Part shown: positions 1 through 7,546 of the stretch, piece by piece
How positions within the stretch are numbered: the first letter of the stretch is position 1
Layout: the number at the start of each line of letters is the position of its first letter
Assembly (NCBI GenBank): GCA_964364855.1
Contig: CAYINU010000049.1
Coordinates: forward strand, 1 to 15,625
Source of the DNA: CAYINU01 sp964364855
GTDB lineage: Bacteria > Margulisbacteria > Marinamargulisbacteria > CAYINU01
Reading direction: 5' to 3'
DNA: 15,625 bases
Position numbers and translations under genes: made by a program
The notes under the pieces: model-generated
What the model was told of the DNA's origin: nothing
Database searches by the model: none
The model's input: only the letters and a program-made list of their open reading frames with translations

Positions 1-131
1 TCGAAATCTTGCTCGATGATGGCGAACCTATCCAAAACGTGCCCAATTCCGTTCGCTTGGAAGGTCACAAAGTGCTGGATCAAAAACAAGAAGGTGCACA
101 TTGGACAGTGACCATTCAAAAGGCCGGTTAA
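1..131 (+). CDS. C-terminal end of a TusA-like sulfur-carrier protein (5' partial)
   Basis: An open frame runs in from the left edge (codons begin at base 3) and stops with TAA at 129-131. The 42 visible residues include DDGEPIQNVPNSV, EGHKVL and a final WTVTIQKAG. This matches the second half of TusA/YedF-type sulfurtransferases, where a DD-G-x-I segment is followed by an -GH-x-V/L strand and a closing beta strand ending near K. The catalytic Cys-Pro motif would lie upstream and is not visible. It could be a stand-alone TusA or the tail of a larger protein such as a sulfite reductase with a TusA domain. Its position ahead of sulfate-reduction genes fits sulfur handling. The family call is from pattern memory and is moderate. 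Confidence 0.5.
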   Translation, partial: EILLDDGEPIQNVPNSVRLEGHKVLDQKQEGAHWTVTIQKAG

Positions 132-343
132 TCAACCGCCGTTGGGTTAGGGCCACGCTATGGCGTGTGCTGGGTACGCTCATTACTTTTGTAGCGGCGT
201 ATGTGGTTACACGCCGTTTGGCGTTGGCCTTGACGATTGCCGGCATTGAAGTAGGGGTAAAAGTGCTACTGTTGCCGGCTTATGACTGGTTTTGGGCTCG
301 CTTCCCTGCGGATACGGTAAACCGTGCGGACTATCAAATTTAA
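101..343 (+). CDS. DUF2061 small membrane protein
   Basis: This 80-residue protein starts at TTG 101, preceded by AGAAGG at 89-94 (6-nt spacing), inside the last 31 bases of the preceding gene in another frame. Two hydrophobic segments are visible, about residues 23-37 and 41-60, with the conserved-looking order WRVLGTLITF ... LALTIAGIEVGVK ... YDWFWARF. That order is typical of DUF2061, a family of short two-helix membrane proteins often found beside sulfate-assimilation genes. Its biochemical role is unknown. A part in sulfate or sulfite movement, or in anchoring the pathway, is only inference from context. The stop lies 19 bases inside the GTG start proposed for cysH, so the genes are probably co-translated. 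Confidence 0.75.
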   Translation: MDSDHSKGRLINRRWVRATLWRVLGTLITFVAAYVVTRRLALALTIAGIEVGVKVLLLPAYDWFWARFPADTVNRADYQI

Positions 344-1085
344 CATGCCACACGATCTCAACGTGTACAAAAAATGGATGGGGTTACCGGCAGAAGCCTT
401 GGTGGAACAGGCATTGGTTGAATTTGGCTCGGAGTTGGTGATTGCTTCTAGCTTGGGTGCGGAAGACCAGGTGTTGACTCACATGGCGGTGGAGGCCGGT
501 AAGCCGCGCGGACTTTCTCCGCGGGTCTTTGTTCTGGATACGGGCCGGCTGCATCAGGAAACGTATGACACGTTGGAAGCCAGCCGGGCCTTTTTCGGGA
601 TCTCTTACGAGGTGCTGTTTCCTGACCGCGAGGCCGTGGAAAAAATGGTTCGGGAAAAAGGACCCAATTTGTTTTACGAGAGTGTGGACAATCGCAAAGC
701 GTGTTGCTATGTCCGAAAAGTCGAGCCCCTTGGCCGCGTGTTAAAAACCGCCCGTGCCTGGGTGACCGGGCAGCGGCGGGAGCAAAGCATCACCCGAGCG
801 GAGGTGCAGCCTGTGGAGTGGGACCCGACGCATCAGCTCCTGAAGTTGAACCCCCTATGGAATTGGTCTTCGGCTCAGGTTTGGGACTATATTCGTGCCC
901 ATCACATTCCATACAACAAACTGCACGATCAAGGCTTTCCCAGCATCGGGTGTGCACCGTGTACGCGGGCCGTTGCCCCGGGAGAAGACGAGCGGGCCGG
1001 GCGATGGTGGTGGGAGCAAGCCGAAAACAAGGAATGCGGTCTGCATATTGTCGATGGTAAGTTGGTCAGAAAGGGCAGGGTATAG
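324..1085 (+). CDS. cysH: CysH, adenylylsulfate (APS) reductase of the 4Fe-4S type
   Basis: The protein reduces activated sulfate (APS, possibly PAPS) to sulfite in the cytoplasm. From GTG 324 it has 253 residues. The nucleotide-binding PP-loop-like segment is SSLGAEDQ (about 42-49), followed by VLDTGRLHQETY. The cysteine pairs C127-C128 (ACCYVRK) and C210/C213 (GCAPC), which ligate the 4Fe-4S cluster in APS reductases, are present. The catalytic cysteine lies in KECGLH (C238). PAPS-only reductases of the E. coli type lack the CC/CxxC set, so APS is the likely substrate. ATG 345 is a good alternative start: it lies just after the DUF2061 stop and removes only seven residues, and neither start has a strong Shine-Dalgarno sequence. 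The TAG stop shares its last base with the cysD GTG. Confidence 0.93.
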   Translation: MRTIKFNMPHDLNVYKKWMGLPAEALVEQALVEFGSELVIASSLGAEDQVLTHMAVEAGKPRGLSPRVFVLDTGRLHQETYDTLEASRAFFGISYEVLFPDREAVEKMVREKGPNLFYESVDNRKACCYVRKVEPLGRVLKTARAWVTGQRREQSITRAEVQPVEWDPTHQLLKLNPLWNWSSAQVWDYIRAHHIPYNKLHDQGFPSIGCAPCTRAVAPGEDERAGRWWWEQAENKECGLHIVDGKLVRKGRV

Positions 1086-1966
1086 TGGACCATTTGGAAC
1101 AGCTGGAAGCCCAAAGCGTCTATATTTTGCGGGAAGCCTATCGAGACTTTAAACAACTGTGCATGTTGTGGTCGATCGGGAAGGATTCCACGGTCTTATT
1201 GTGGCTGGCTAGAAAAGCGTTTTTCGGACATGTTCCCTTTCCGCTGGTCCATATCGACACCCATTACAAAATTCCGGACATGATCCGGTATCGAGATGAG
1301 TTGGCCATGAAATTCCGGTTGACCATGATCGTGGGTGAGAACACCGCGGCGCTGGCCGCCAAGCAAACCTTCCCTGACGGCGCGATCGACCGGGTGGCCT
1401 GCTGCAAATTGCTCAAAGCGGATGCCCTTAAAAACACGTTGTCCGGTCAGTGGGAACGCAAACGACTGAACTTAAATACCGGTCAGTACGAAACGGACGC
1501 CAACCGGGAACCGTTTACCGGTGTCATCGTGGGGGTACGGGCGGACGAGGAGGGCAGTCGTTCTAAGGAACGGTATTTTTCGCCTCGTGACAAGCGCAGC
1601 GACTGGGACGTTGGGGACCAACCCCCGGAGTTGTGGAATCAATTTAAGACCGATTTTGCGCCGGGTACACATTTGCGTATTCATCCGTTATTGGATTGGA
1701 CGGAACTCAATATTTGGGAGTATATCCAGCGGGAAACTATTCCCGTCACCCCGCTCTATTTTGACCAAGGCGAGGGGAAGCGCTATCGCTCGTTAGGGTG
1801 CTATCCATGCACATTTCCGGTAGAATCCACCGCGAAAAATGTGGCCGATATTTTAACGGAGTTGCGCACGGGAAAATTTGCCAATATTGCTGAACGGTCC
1901 GGTCGCGCCCAAGACAAAGAAGATGGCGGTGGACTGGAAACGCTGCGCCGCGAAGGGTACATGTAA
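1085..1966 (+). CDS. cysD: CysD, sulfate adenylyltransferase small (catalytic) subunit
   Basis: CysD forms APS from ATP and sulfate, driven by GTP hydrolysis in its partner CysN. The 293-residue length is normal for the family. The PP-loop of the ATP pyrophosphatase fold is LWSIGKDST (about 28-36), followed by FPLVHIDTHYKIPDMIRYRD, the VGVRADEEGSRSKERYFSPRD segment and LDWTELNIWEYI. The C-terminal LGCYPCTFPVES with REGYM is also family-typical. The GTG start at 1085 overlaps the cysH TAG by one base and is preceded by a purine-rich GGGCAGGG. The stop TAA overlaps the cysNC ATG by one base (TAATG), so the heterodimer subunits are translationally coupled. Confidence 0.95.
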   Translation: MDHLEQLEAQSVYILREAYRDFKQLCMLWSIGKDSTVLLWLARKAFFGHVPFPLVHIDTHYKIPDMIRYRDELAMKFRLTMIVGENTAALAAKQTFPDGAIDRVACCKLLKADALKNTLSGQWERKRLNLNTGQYETDANREPFTGVIVGVRADEEGSRSKERYFSPRDKRSDWDVGDQPPELWNQFKTDFAPGTHLRIHPLLDWTELNIWEYIQRETIPVTPLYFDQGEGKRYRSLGCYPCTFPVESTAKNVADILTELRTGKFANIAERSGRAQDKEDGGGLETLRREGYM

Positions 1967-3753
1967 TGGAAACAGGGCAGCAAGAACGGATGAATATCGT
2001 GATCGTCGGTCATGTGGATCACGGGAAAAGCACCGTGATTGGCCGACTGCTGGCGGATACCGGATCTCTGCCTCAAGGGAAATTGGAGGCAGTTAAGTTG
2101 GCTTGCGAACGAAACGCCAAACCGTTTGAATATGCCTTCTTGCTGGATGCACTCAAAGATGAGCAAGCCCAAGGCATTACCATCGATACCGCCCGTGTTT
2201 TTTTCAAATCCGATAAGCGGCATTACATTATTATCGATGCCCCGGGCCATATCGAATTTTTGAAAAATATGATCACCGGCGCTGCACGGGCCGAAGCCGC
2301 TCTGCTGGTGATTGATGCTCAGGAAGGGATACGGGAAAATTCCCGTCGACATGGCTACTTGATGTCGATGTTGGGTATTAAGCAGCTCATCGTCTTGGTG
2401 AACAAGATGGATTTGGTAGAGTATTCCCAAGCGGCTTTTGACACGATTTGTAGCGAATATGCGGCGTTTTTGGAACAGATCCACGTGCATCCGAAATACA
2501 TCATTCCCATCGCGGCCCGTGAGGGCGAGAACCTGATCCACGCCTCCAGCCGGATGCCATGGTACAACGGTCCCTCCGTTCTGCAAGCGATGGATGCCAT
2601 GCAAAAAGAAATCCCCGATGTGTCCAAGGCCTTGCGCTTTCCTGTTCAGGATATTTACAAATTCACGGCGGAAAACGATGACCGGCGTATTGTGGCGGGT
2701 ACCATTGCCACCGGCGAAGTCCGCGTTGGCGATGCCGTTACTTTTTATCCCTCTCAGAAAAAAAGTCGGATCAAGTCCATCGAAGGCTTCAACGTTCCTT
2801 CTCAAAACAGCGCCCAGTCAGGGCAGGCCACTGGGGTAACTTTGGAAACCCAGATCTACATCCGTTCTGGCGAAGTAATGGCGAAAGAAAGCGATCCGGC
2901 TCCCTTTGTCAGTTCTGCGTTTCGAGCCCACGTGTTTTGGCTGGGCAAACGGCCTTTGATTAAGGAAAAGCGTTACAAACTCAAGATCGGTACCCATCGT
3001 GTCCCGGTCTATGTCAAAACGGTCCACAGGGTTCTGGATGCATCCAGCTTGGACGCGGATTCTGACAAGCAACAGCTGGACCGACATGATGTGGGGGATG
3101 TTGAATTTGAGGCCGTGAGACCCTTGGCCTTTGATCTGTCAGGTGAGTTTGAGCAGACCGGGCGGTTTGTGTTGGTGGATGAATATGATATTGCGGGCGG
3201 CGGTATTATCGTGGCGGCCGTTCAGGCCAGTACAACGGCGACCGAAACCTTTGCCGCGCGTCGAAACTTTGCATGGGTGCGTGGCGATATTTCCCCCAGT
3301 CATCGGGCCATTCGATACCGGCAGGAACCGATCTTTGTTTTGATTGTGGGTGCTCCGGGCACGGGGAAGGCAGCTATCGCGACAGCGCTGGAGAAAGACT
3401 TGTTTGAACGCGATCAAGTCGTCTATTACCTGGGGGTAGACAATATTACATTGGGTCTGGACCGTGATGTATCCGGCCAATTCGAAGACCGGGATGAACA
3501 TATTCGGCGTATCGGTGAAACCGCGCATCTGATGATGGATGCGGGTCTTATCGTCATTTCGACCATTTCCGATGTGGATGACGGGGATGTGAAACGGCTG
3601 ATGGCCCTAGCTTCACCCTTTCGGACGCTGGTGGCGGCGGTCGGGGAATGGCCGTTCGAATGGGCAGACAGTGCCATTATGATGCTCGCGGAACACGATA
3701 CTGCTGCTGTAGATCGTATTGTGGGTGCCTTGCGACCCTTTCTGCACTCATGA
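1966..3753 (+). CDS. cysN: CysN GTPase subunit of sulfate adenylyltransferase, fused to a degenerate CysC-like domain
   Basis: This is the GTP-driven regulatory subunit that works with CysD. Residues about 9-440 are an EF-Tu-like module: G1 GHVDHGKST (15-23), G2 region DEQAQGITIDTA, G3 DAPGH and G4 NKMD are intact, followed by two beta-barrel domains. Residues about 455-595 resemble APS kinase: a P-loop GAPGTGKAA (from 462), an IRRIGE-AHLMMDAGLIVI stretch matching the family's RRVGE-AKLMVDAGLIVL block, and a diverged nucleotide segment GVDNITLGLDRD in place of DGDNVRHGLN-D. The Walker A serine/threonine after K468 is alanine, the ISPFR block is replaced, and the domain is about 140 residues, shorter than active CysC. 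I therefore expect it not to phosphorylate APS. Start ATG 1966 follows GAAGGG with good spacing; ATG 1990 is a weaker alternative. Confidence 0.9.
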   Translation: METGQQERMNIVIVGHVDHGKSTVIGRLLADTGSLPQGKLEAVKLACERNAKPFEYAFLLDALKDEQAQGITIDTARVFFKSDKRHYIIIDAPGHIEFLKNMITGAARAEAALLVIDAQEGIRENSRRHGYLMSMLGIKQLIVLVNKMDLVEYSQAAFDTICSEYAAFLEQIHVHPKYIIPIAAREGENLIHASSRMPWYNGPSVLQAMDAMQKEIPDVSKALRFPVQDIYKFTAENDDRRIVAGTIATGEVRVGDAVTFYPSQKKSRIKSIEGFNVPSQNSAQSGQATGVTLETQIYIRSGEVMAKESDPAPFVSSAFRAHVFWLGKRPLIKEKRYKLKIGTHRVPVYVKTVHRVLDASSLDADSDKQQLDRHDVGDVEFEAVRPLAFDLSGEFEQTGRFVLVDEYDIAGGGIIVAAVQASTTATETFAARRNFAWVRGDISPSHRAIRYRQEPIFVLIVGAPGTGKAAIATALEKDLFERDQVVYYLGVDNITLGLDRDVSGQFEDRDEHIRRIGETAHLMMDAGLIVISTISDVDDGDVKRLMALASPFRTLVAAVGEWPFEWADSAIMMLAEHDTAAVDRIVGALRPFLHS

Positions 3754-5228
3754 CAGCCATGGCGGCACCCCGCCATATCTTGGTGGTACGGCCGGATGCC
3801 ATTGGAGATGTCGTGTTGACCATGCCGCTGGTGCATTCGCTCAAAGCCACCTTTCCCACGGCTAAATTAAGTATGCTTGTCCAACCCTATACACAAGGCA
3901 TCGTAGAAGGAAATCCCTCGGTGGATCAGGTGATCGTGGATTGGCGGAAAACAGGTCAGGCAAAGGGTCTGCGAGGTTGGTGGCACTATGGGCGATTTTT
4001 GCGCCGCTTGCAAATCGACATGGTCTTTTTGCCTTATGTGGATTGGTATTACGCCACTTTGATGGCGGTGGCCGGTATTCCGGTACGGGTGGGTGATGCG
4101 CGCCGTGTGGCAGAAGCGCGCTGGATGACGCATACGGTTCCGATCATTCACCAAAACCTGGCGGCTCACGAATCCGAACACATTTTGACCTTGCTTTATG
4201 CCGTTACCCGATCACCGGTGATTCAAAATGAATTTGGTTTACATGTGAATGCGGAGGATGCGGTCCATGTGAGAACGGTATTGGCAGAGCTGGGGCTGAA
4301 AACGCCGGGGTATGTGGTGATCCATCCCACCTTCGGACATACCAATCGCGCGTTGTCACCCGAGCAATTTAGCAAGGTGGTAGATGCCGTGGCCCATAAA
4401 ACCGGATTGCAAGTGGTTTTGATTGGCGGTCCGGGTGATGTCGCATTGTGCCAATCTATTGCCCGATTGGCGGCCATCCCTCCCCTCATCGTGGCGGGAC
4501 AAACCACGGTCGGACAGCTAAAAGCGCTCCTCCAACATGCCGCGTTACTCATTGCGGCTGATTCCGGTCCCATGCATATTGCATCGGCCTTTAAAATCCC
4601 CATTTTTTCTGTGATGGCCACCAAATTCATCAAACCGGTGCGCTGGGGTCCGTGGCGAACCAAGGCCATTAATTTCTCGCAATTTTACCGCTGCCCACAG
4701 TCATGCCATATCCTAAAATGCAGGGTCTCCTGGTGTGTGGAGCGACTGGATATGGACGCTTTGGTTTCGACACTGGGCCGCTTTTGGGATCACATGACAC
4801 CCTGGGATGATCACCAACGATTTTTGGCTTCCAACCGAATCGCATTTGTCTTTGACCGTGACGATGACCCACGCTGGCAGTGGGTGGCGTTGTTGCAGCA
4901 GGCTGGGGCCTATGTCTGGTGCATCAGAACCTCCAAGGACGTCCGGTTGCCGGCGCAAATAGATCAGGAGGTGGTGATTCACACGCGAGAAACCGGGAAG
5001 TGGATTGACTTTCTATCGGCCCACGACATCACGATTTTGCATACCCCGGTTGGCTGGTATTTACCATTATGGCCTGTGATTTCTGCGGTTTCCGCAACCC
5101 GAATGGATGTGCCTCCGGTGAGGATGGATTTTCAAGCGCCTGTGCAATCGGGCTTTGACTGCATCGACCACTATCTGGCCGCGTTTCGTGACCTTCAGAG
5201 GGTCGTGACCAAGGCAGGCAGGGCGTAG
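3750..5228 (+). CDS. GT9 family (heptosyltransferase-like) glycosyltransferase with C-terminal extension
   Basis: The 492-residue protein starts at ATG 3750, which overlaps the cysNC TGA (ATGA); the frame is open further upstream, but that part is antisense-quality sequence. The N-terminal domain opens with HILVVRPDAIGDVVLTMPLV, the GT9 ADP-heptose-type acceptor fold. The donor domain contains VVIHPTFGHTNRALSPEQF, VVLIGGPGD and the hallmark ADSGPMHIASA (D at about 271). GT9 enzymes usually move heptose or a related sugar onto lipopolysaccharide core at the cytoplasmic membrane face. After the GT9 core there is a cysteine cluster (CPQSCHILKCRVSWC) and about 150 further residues I cannot assign. 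The 3' end overlaps the convergent regulator gene by 34 bp. The exact sugar is unknown, and its place in a sulfate operon is unexplained. Confidence 0.88.
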   Translation: MTAMAAPRHILVVRPDAIGDVVLTMPLVHSLKATFPTAKLSMLVQPYTQGIVEGNPSVDQVIVDWRKTGQAKGLRGWWHYGRFLRRLQIDMVFLPYVDWYYATLMAVAGIPVRVGDARRVAEARWMTHTVPIIHQNLAAHESEHILTLLYAVTRSPVIQNEFGLHVNAEDAVHVRTVLAELGLKTPGYVVIHPTFGHTNRALSPEQFSKVVDAVAHKTGLQVVLIGGPGDVALCQSIARLAAIPPLIVAGQTTVGQLKALLQHAALLIAADSGPMHIASAFKIPIFSVMATKFIKPVRWGPWRTKAINFSQFYRCPQSCHILKCRVSWCVERLDMDALVSTLGRFWDHMTPWDDHQRFLASNRIAFVFDRDDDPRWQWVALLQQAGAYVWCIRTSKDVRLPAQIDQEVVIHTRETGKWIDFLSAHDITILHTPVGWYLPLWPVISAVSATRMDVPPVRMDFQAPVQSGFDCIDHYLAAFRDLQRVVTKAGRA

Positions 5229-5914
5229 CAGGTACTGCGACCCAGTCCCTGAGAAACAACCAACTCTTTCTCGACCAGGTCTACCAATTCGAGGTGGGCG
5301 GTTTTGTGAGATACCTTAAATAGGTCCCGATAGGCGCGGTTGCTGATATTGGCGTTGCGGGACAGGAAAAAAAGCGCCTGTTCTTGGCGGGCGTTAAGGG
5401 GTGTGTTCGGTCGGGATTCCGAGTCAGGGCCGGAAAGATCGGTAACCCAGTCTTCCAAGGCTGCCATGGCCGGTTGAGGGGAGGGGGCCGGTGTATGCAA
5501 GGCCCGTTCAGTCGCCAACTTACGAAGGGATTCCTCTTCTTCGACACTGGCCAGCCGATTTTGAGCCCCTTCACGGAGCAGGCAGCGGCGATGGTAGCTA
5601 TAGGGTTTTTTGTCTTGGTCCGGGACATGGAGAACGTGCAGGTTTTTTTCGTTTTTGGTGACGGTTTCGTGCCGAAATGTGGGAACGGGATCGCAATTTT
5701 GTTCGAGGTGGTGAATCAAGGCCTGACGGTCAAAGGCGGCACCGACAAGGTGATAATTAAAAAGATCAATCCCCAAAATAATATCCCCGCCGGTACCATT
5801 GGCCATGGCCACAATGCTAGGGGCAATGTCTTCGACTCGGGAGTAGTGGGGAACAAATTGAGCGTGCGCGGACTCGCCTTTTCGCATCACATCGAGGAGT
5901 GTTGTCCAATCCAT
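5195..5914 (-). CDS. AlbA_2 (Schlafen-type) domain protein with C-terminal winged helix, putative transcription regulator
   Basis: The 239-residue protein carries an N-terminal AlbA_2-like domain: an ES pair near residue 14, then the hallmark IVAMANGTGGDIILGID (about 34-50) and a basic YSYHRRCLLREGAQNRLAS strand region. The C-terminal part (about 170-235, LNARQEQALFFLSRNANISNRAYRDLFKVSHKTAHLELVDL) reads as a winged helix-turn-helix. Proteins of this layout are generally annotated as DNA-binding regulators; the target is unknown. The usual E-F-K after the first glutamates is QFV here, so the first motif is weak. I prefer the second of two adjacent ATGs: AAGGAG at 5925-5920 lies 5 nt from ATG 5914 but only 2 nt from ATG 5917. 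The gene diverges from purD and ends 34 bp inside the glycosyltransferase gene. Confidence 0.72.
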   Translation of the reverse strand: MDWTTLLDVMRKGESAHAQFVPHYSRVEDIAPSIVAMANGTGGDIILGIDLFNYHLVGAAFDRQALIHHLEQNCDPVPTFRHETVTKNEKNLHVLHVPDQDKKPYSYHRRCLLREGAQNRLASVEEEESLRKLATERALHTPAPSPQPAMAALEDWVTDLSGPDSESRPNTPLNARQEQALFFLSRNANISNRAYRDLFKVSHKTAHLELVDLVEKELVVSQGLGRSTCYALPALVTTL

Positions 5915-5927
5915 CATAACTCCTTAT

Positions 5928-5947
5928 TTATTCTGATTCTTATTCTG
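5928..5947. promoter_or_regulatory. 8-bp direct repeat upstream of the AlbA_2 regulator gene
   Basis: TTATTCTG occurs at 5928-5935 and again at 5940-5947, a 12-bp period, immediately upstream of the regulator's Shine-Dalgarno sequence. It could be an operator for the regulator itself or a 5' untranslated-region element. No binding data can be inferred from sequence alone. Confidence 0.3.
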
Positions 5948-5958
5948 GGATCATCACG

Positions 5959-5982
5959 GTTATGTTTTTTTATCATAACATA
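5959..5982. promoter_or_regulatory. Nested inverted repeats in the regulator-purD divergent region
   Basis: GTTATG (5959-5964) pairs with CATAAC (5974-5979) around a T-rich 9-nt loop, and the offset pair TATGTT (5961-5966) and AACATA (5977-5982) forms a second dyad. On the minus strand the same bases contain TATGAT, a -10-like hexamer facing the regulator gene, with no good -35. The site may be an operator overlapping a promoter. It is too AT-rich to rank strongly without conservation. Confidence 0.3.
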
Positions 5983-6008
5983 GCGATTTGATTTGGGAAT
6001 AGTGTTTC

Positions 6009-6038
6009 TTGACCCTAAAAAGACGGGGGTGTTAGTGT
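6009..6038 (+). promoter_or_regulatory. Candidate purD promoter, possibly leaderless
   Basis: A TTGACC -35 (6009-6014) is followed after 18 bp by a weak -10 TAGTGT (6033-6038). Only seven bases separate the -10 from the purD ATG at 6046, and no Shine-Dalgarno sequence lies near the start, so transcription would begin at or next to the start codon. The -10 matches the consensus poorly. Confidence 0.35.
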
Positions 6039-6045
6039 CACAGCC

Positions 6046-7323
6046 ATGCCCGTCAATATCCTACTAATCGGTTCCGGGGGGCGTGAACACGCCATTGCAT
6101 TGAAACTATCCGAAAGCCCGCAGTTGGGTCACTTATACATGGCATCCGGCAATCCGGGAACCGCCACCTTGGGCACAAATGTGCCGATTTTGGATACGGA
6201 TGTGGAGGCCCTGCTGCGCTTTGCCAAAGACACTGACATTGGCCTGACCATTGTTGGTCCAGAAGCCCCATTGGTGGCCGGTATCGTGGATCAATTCGAA
6301 GAGGCCGGCTTGTTGATTGTCGGCCCTCGAAAAGCCGCGGCATTGCTGGAAGGCTCGAAGGCCTTTTCAAAAGATGTGATGAAAAAATATAGCATCCCCA
6401 CCGCCGATAGTGTGACGTTTACCAATAGCACCGAAGCCCTAGCCCACATCCGCGAACAAAATCGGTATCCAATCGTGGTCAAAGCCGACGGTCTGGCTGC
6501 CGGTAAAGGCGTGGTTGTGGCGGCAGATTTTGAAGAAGCCCGGGTGGCGATTGTGGAGCGTATGGACGAAGGCAAGTTCGGAACCGCGGGCAACAAGGTC
6601 GTCATTGAAGACTTTTTAAAAGGCGAGGAAGCCTCTGTCTTGGCCGTAACGGACGGCGTGACGATTTATCCATTGGCCCCGGCCCAAGACCACAAGGCAA
6701 TCTTTGACGGTGACAAAGGACCGAACACGGGTGGTATGGGTGCCTATAGTCCGGCCCCTGTCGTCACGGACGATGTGATGGAAAAGGTGATGCAACGCAT
6801 CCTGAGGCCTCTGGTCGACGGCCTGCGGGCGGACGGCGTTCGCTATAAAGGAATTTTGTATGCGGGGTTGATGATTGATGGCGGCGAACCTTCGGTCGTG
6901 GAGTTTAATGTGCGTTTCGGCGACCCGGAAACGCAGGCCGTTCTGCCGCGGTTGAAGACGGACCTGATCACGGTTTTTATGGCCGTTGCGCAAAATCGTC
7001 TGTCTGAGATTGCCTTGGAATGGTCCGACCAGGCTTGCGTGTGTGTGGTGCTGGCGTCTCAAGGATACCCCGGTGACTACAAAACAGGATTCCCGATCAA
7101 TGGTATTTCAGAAGCTGACGAAATCCCGGGATGCCATGTCGTGCAGGCCGGTACGAAAATGGGGGCCGACGGACAGCTCAGAAGCAGTGGTGGACGCGTC
7201 CTGGGTGTCGTGGGCACGGGTCCCACTATTGCTGCGGCCAAAGACGTGGCCTACAAGGGCATCGGCAACATTTCATTTGAAAACATGTATTTCCGCCGCG
7301 ATATTGGGTGGAAAGCACTTTAG
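6046..7323 (+). CDS. purD: PurD, phosphoribosylamine-glycine ligase (GAR synthetase)
   Basis: PurD joins glycine to 5-phosphoribosylamine with ATP, the second step of purine synthesis, in the cytoplasm. The 425-residue length is normal. The N-terminal domain starts ILLIGSGGREHAIALKLSES. The ATP-grasp domain carries VVKADGLAAGKGVVVA (K at about 146), the QDHKAIFDGDKGPNTGGMGAYSP loop, and the metal-binding EFNVRFGDPETQ (G at about 292). The C-terminus RRDIGWKAL is family-typical, so the gene is complete. It stands alone in its direction here, with no other pur gene in the window, and its stop lies one base before the MITE-like element. Confidence 0.97.
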   Translation: MPVNILLIGSGGREHAIALKLSESPQLGHLYMASGNPGTATLGTNVPILDTDVEALLRFAKDTDIGLTIVGPEAPLVAGIVDQFEEAGLLIVGPRKAAALLEGSKAFSKDVMKKYSIPTADSVTFTNSTEALAHIREQNRYPIVVKADGLAAGKGVVVAADFEEARVAIVERMDEGKFGTAGNKVVIEDFLKGEEASVLAVTDGVTIYPLAPAQDHKAIFDGDKGPNTGGMGAYSPAPVVTDDVMEKVMQRILRPLVDGLRADGVRYKGILYAGLMIDGGEPSVVEFNVRFGDPETQAVLPRLKTDLITVFMAVAQNRLSEIALEWSDQACVCVVLASQGYPGDYKTGFPINGISEADEIPGCHVVQAGTKMGADGQLRSSGGRVLGVVGTGPTIAAAKDVAYKGIGNISFENMYFRRDIGWKAL

Positions 7324-7324
7324 A

Positions 7325-7544
7325 GGGGCTGTCCCAAAAGTGCGATCTTGACGATTTTCGCTTCAGTCACATATATCGGCTACGCTTAAGCTTCGCCTCC
7401 TTTAGATATGACCTTCTTGGCAGTAGCCAGCCGGCCAGCCTCAGACCTTCACCCTCCCTATTCAGTCGGCGGTCTTCGGTTCCGTCACTTCATTCCTCAC
7501 CTTGCACGATAAATCGCCAATCTTATCCCTTTTGGGACAGCCCC
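7325..7544. mobile_element. MITE-like non-autonomous element, 220 bp with 16-bp perfect terminal inverted repeats
   Basis: The left end GGGGCTGTCCCAAAAG (7325-7340) is the exact reverse complement of the right end (7529-7544). Weaker inverted similarity continues inward (GACGATTT at about 7350-7357 against AAATCGCC at about 7511-7518). No gene-sized open frame resembling a transposase is inside. GGGGCTGTCCC-type ends resemble those of several DDE insertion-sequence families such as IS1182-like elements (recalled, not searched). The flanks CTTTAGA and CTTCAGG agree at 5 of 7 positions, perhaps a decayed target duplication. The interior holds GTCACATAT (7366-7374) and ATATGAC (7406-7412), a possible small hairpin. 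The element fills the gap between two convergent stop codons and may serve as a two-way terminator. Confidence 0.78.
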
Positions 7545-7546
7545 CT

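Noticed and set aside
1801..2805. Long minus-strand open frame (334 codons) opposite cysD and cysNC
   Set aside because: It is fully antisense to two genes with intact family motifs, and its protein has no recognisable domain. It is a shadow of codon bias.
3648..3749. Upstream extension of the GT9 reading frame
   Set aside because: These 34 codons overlap the end of cysNC and are cysteine/arginine-rich, unlike a GT9 N-terminus. ATG 3750 with the ATGA overlap gives the normal family start.
5384..5983. Plus-strand open frame (199 codons) opposite the AlbA_2 regulator
   Set aside because: The minus-strand frame has the AlbA_2 and winged-helix patterns and a strong ribosome binding site, whereas the plus frame has neither.
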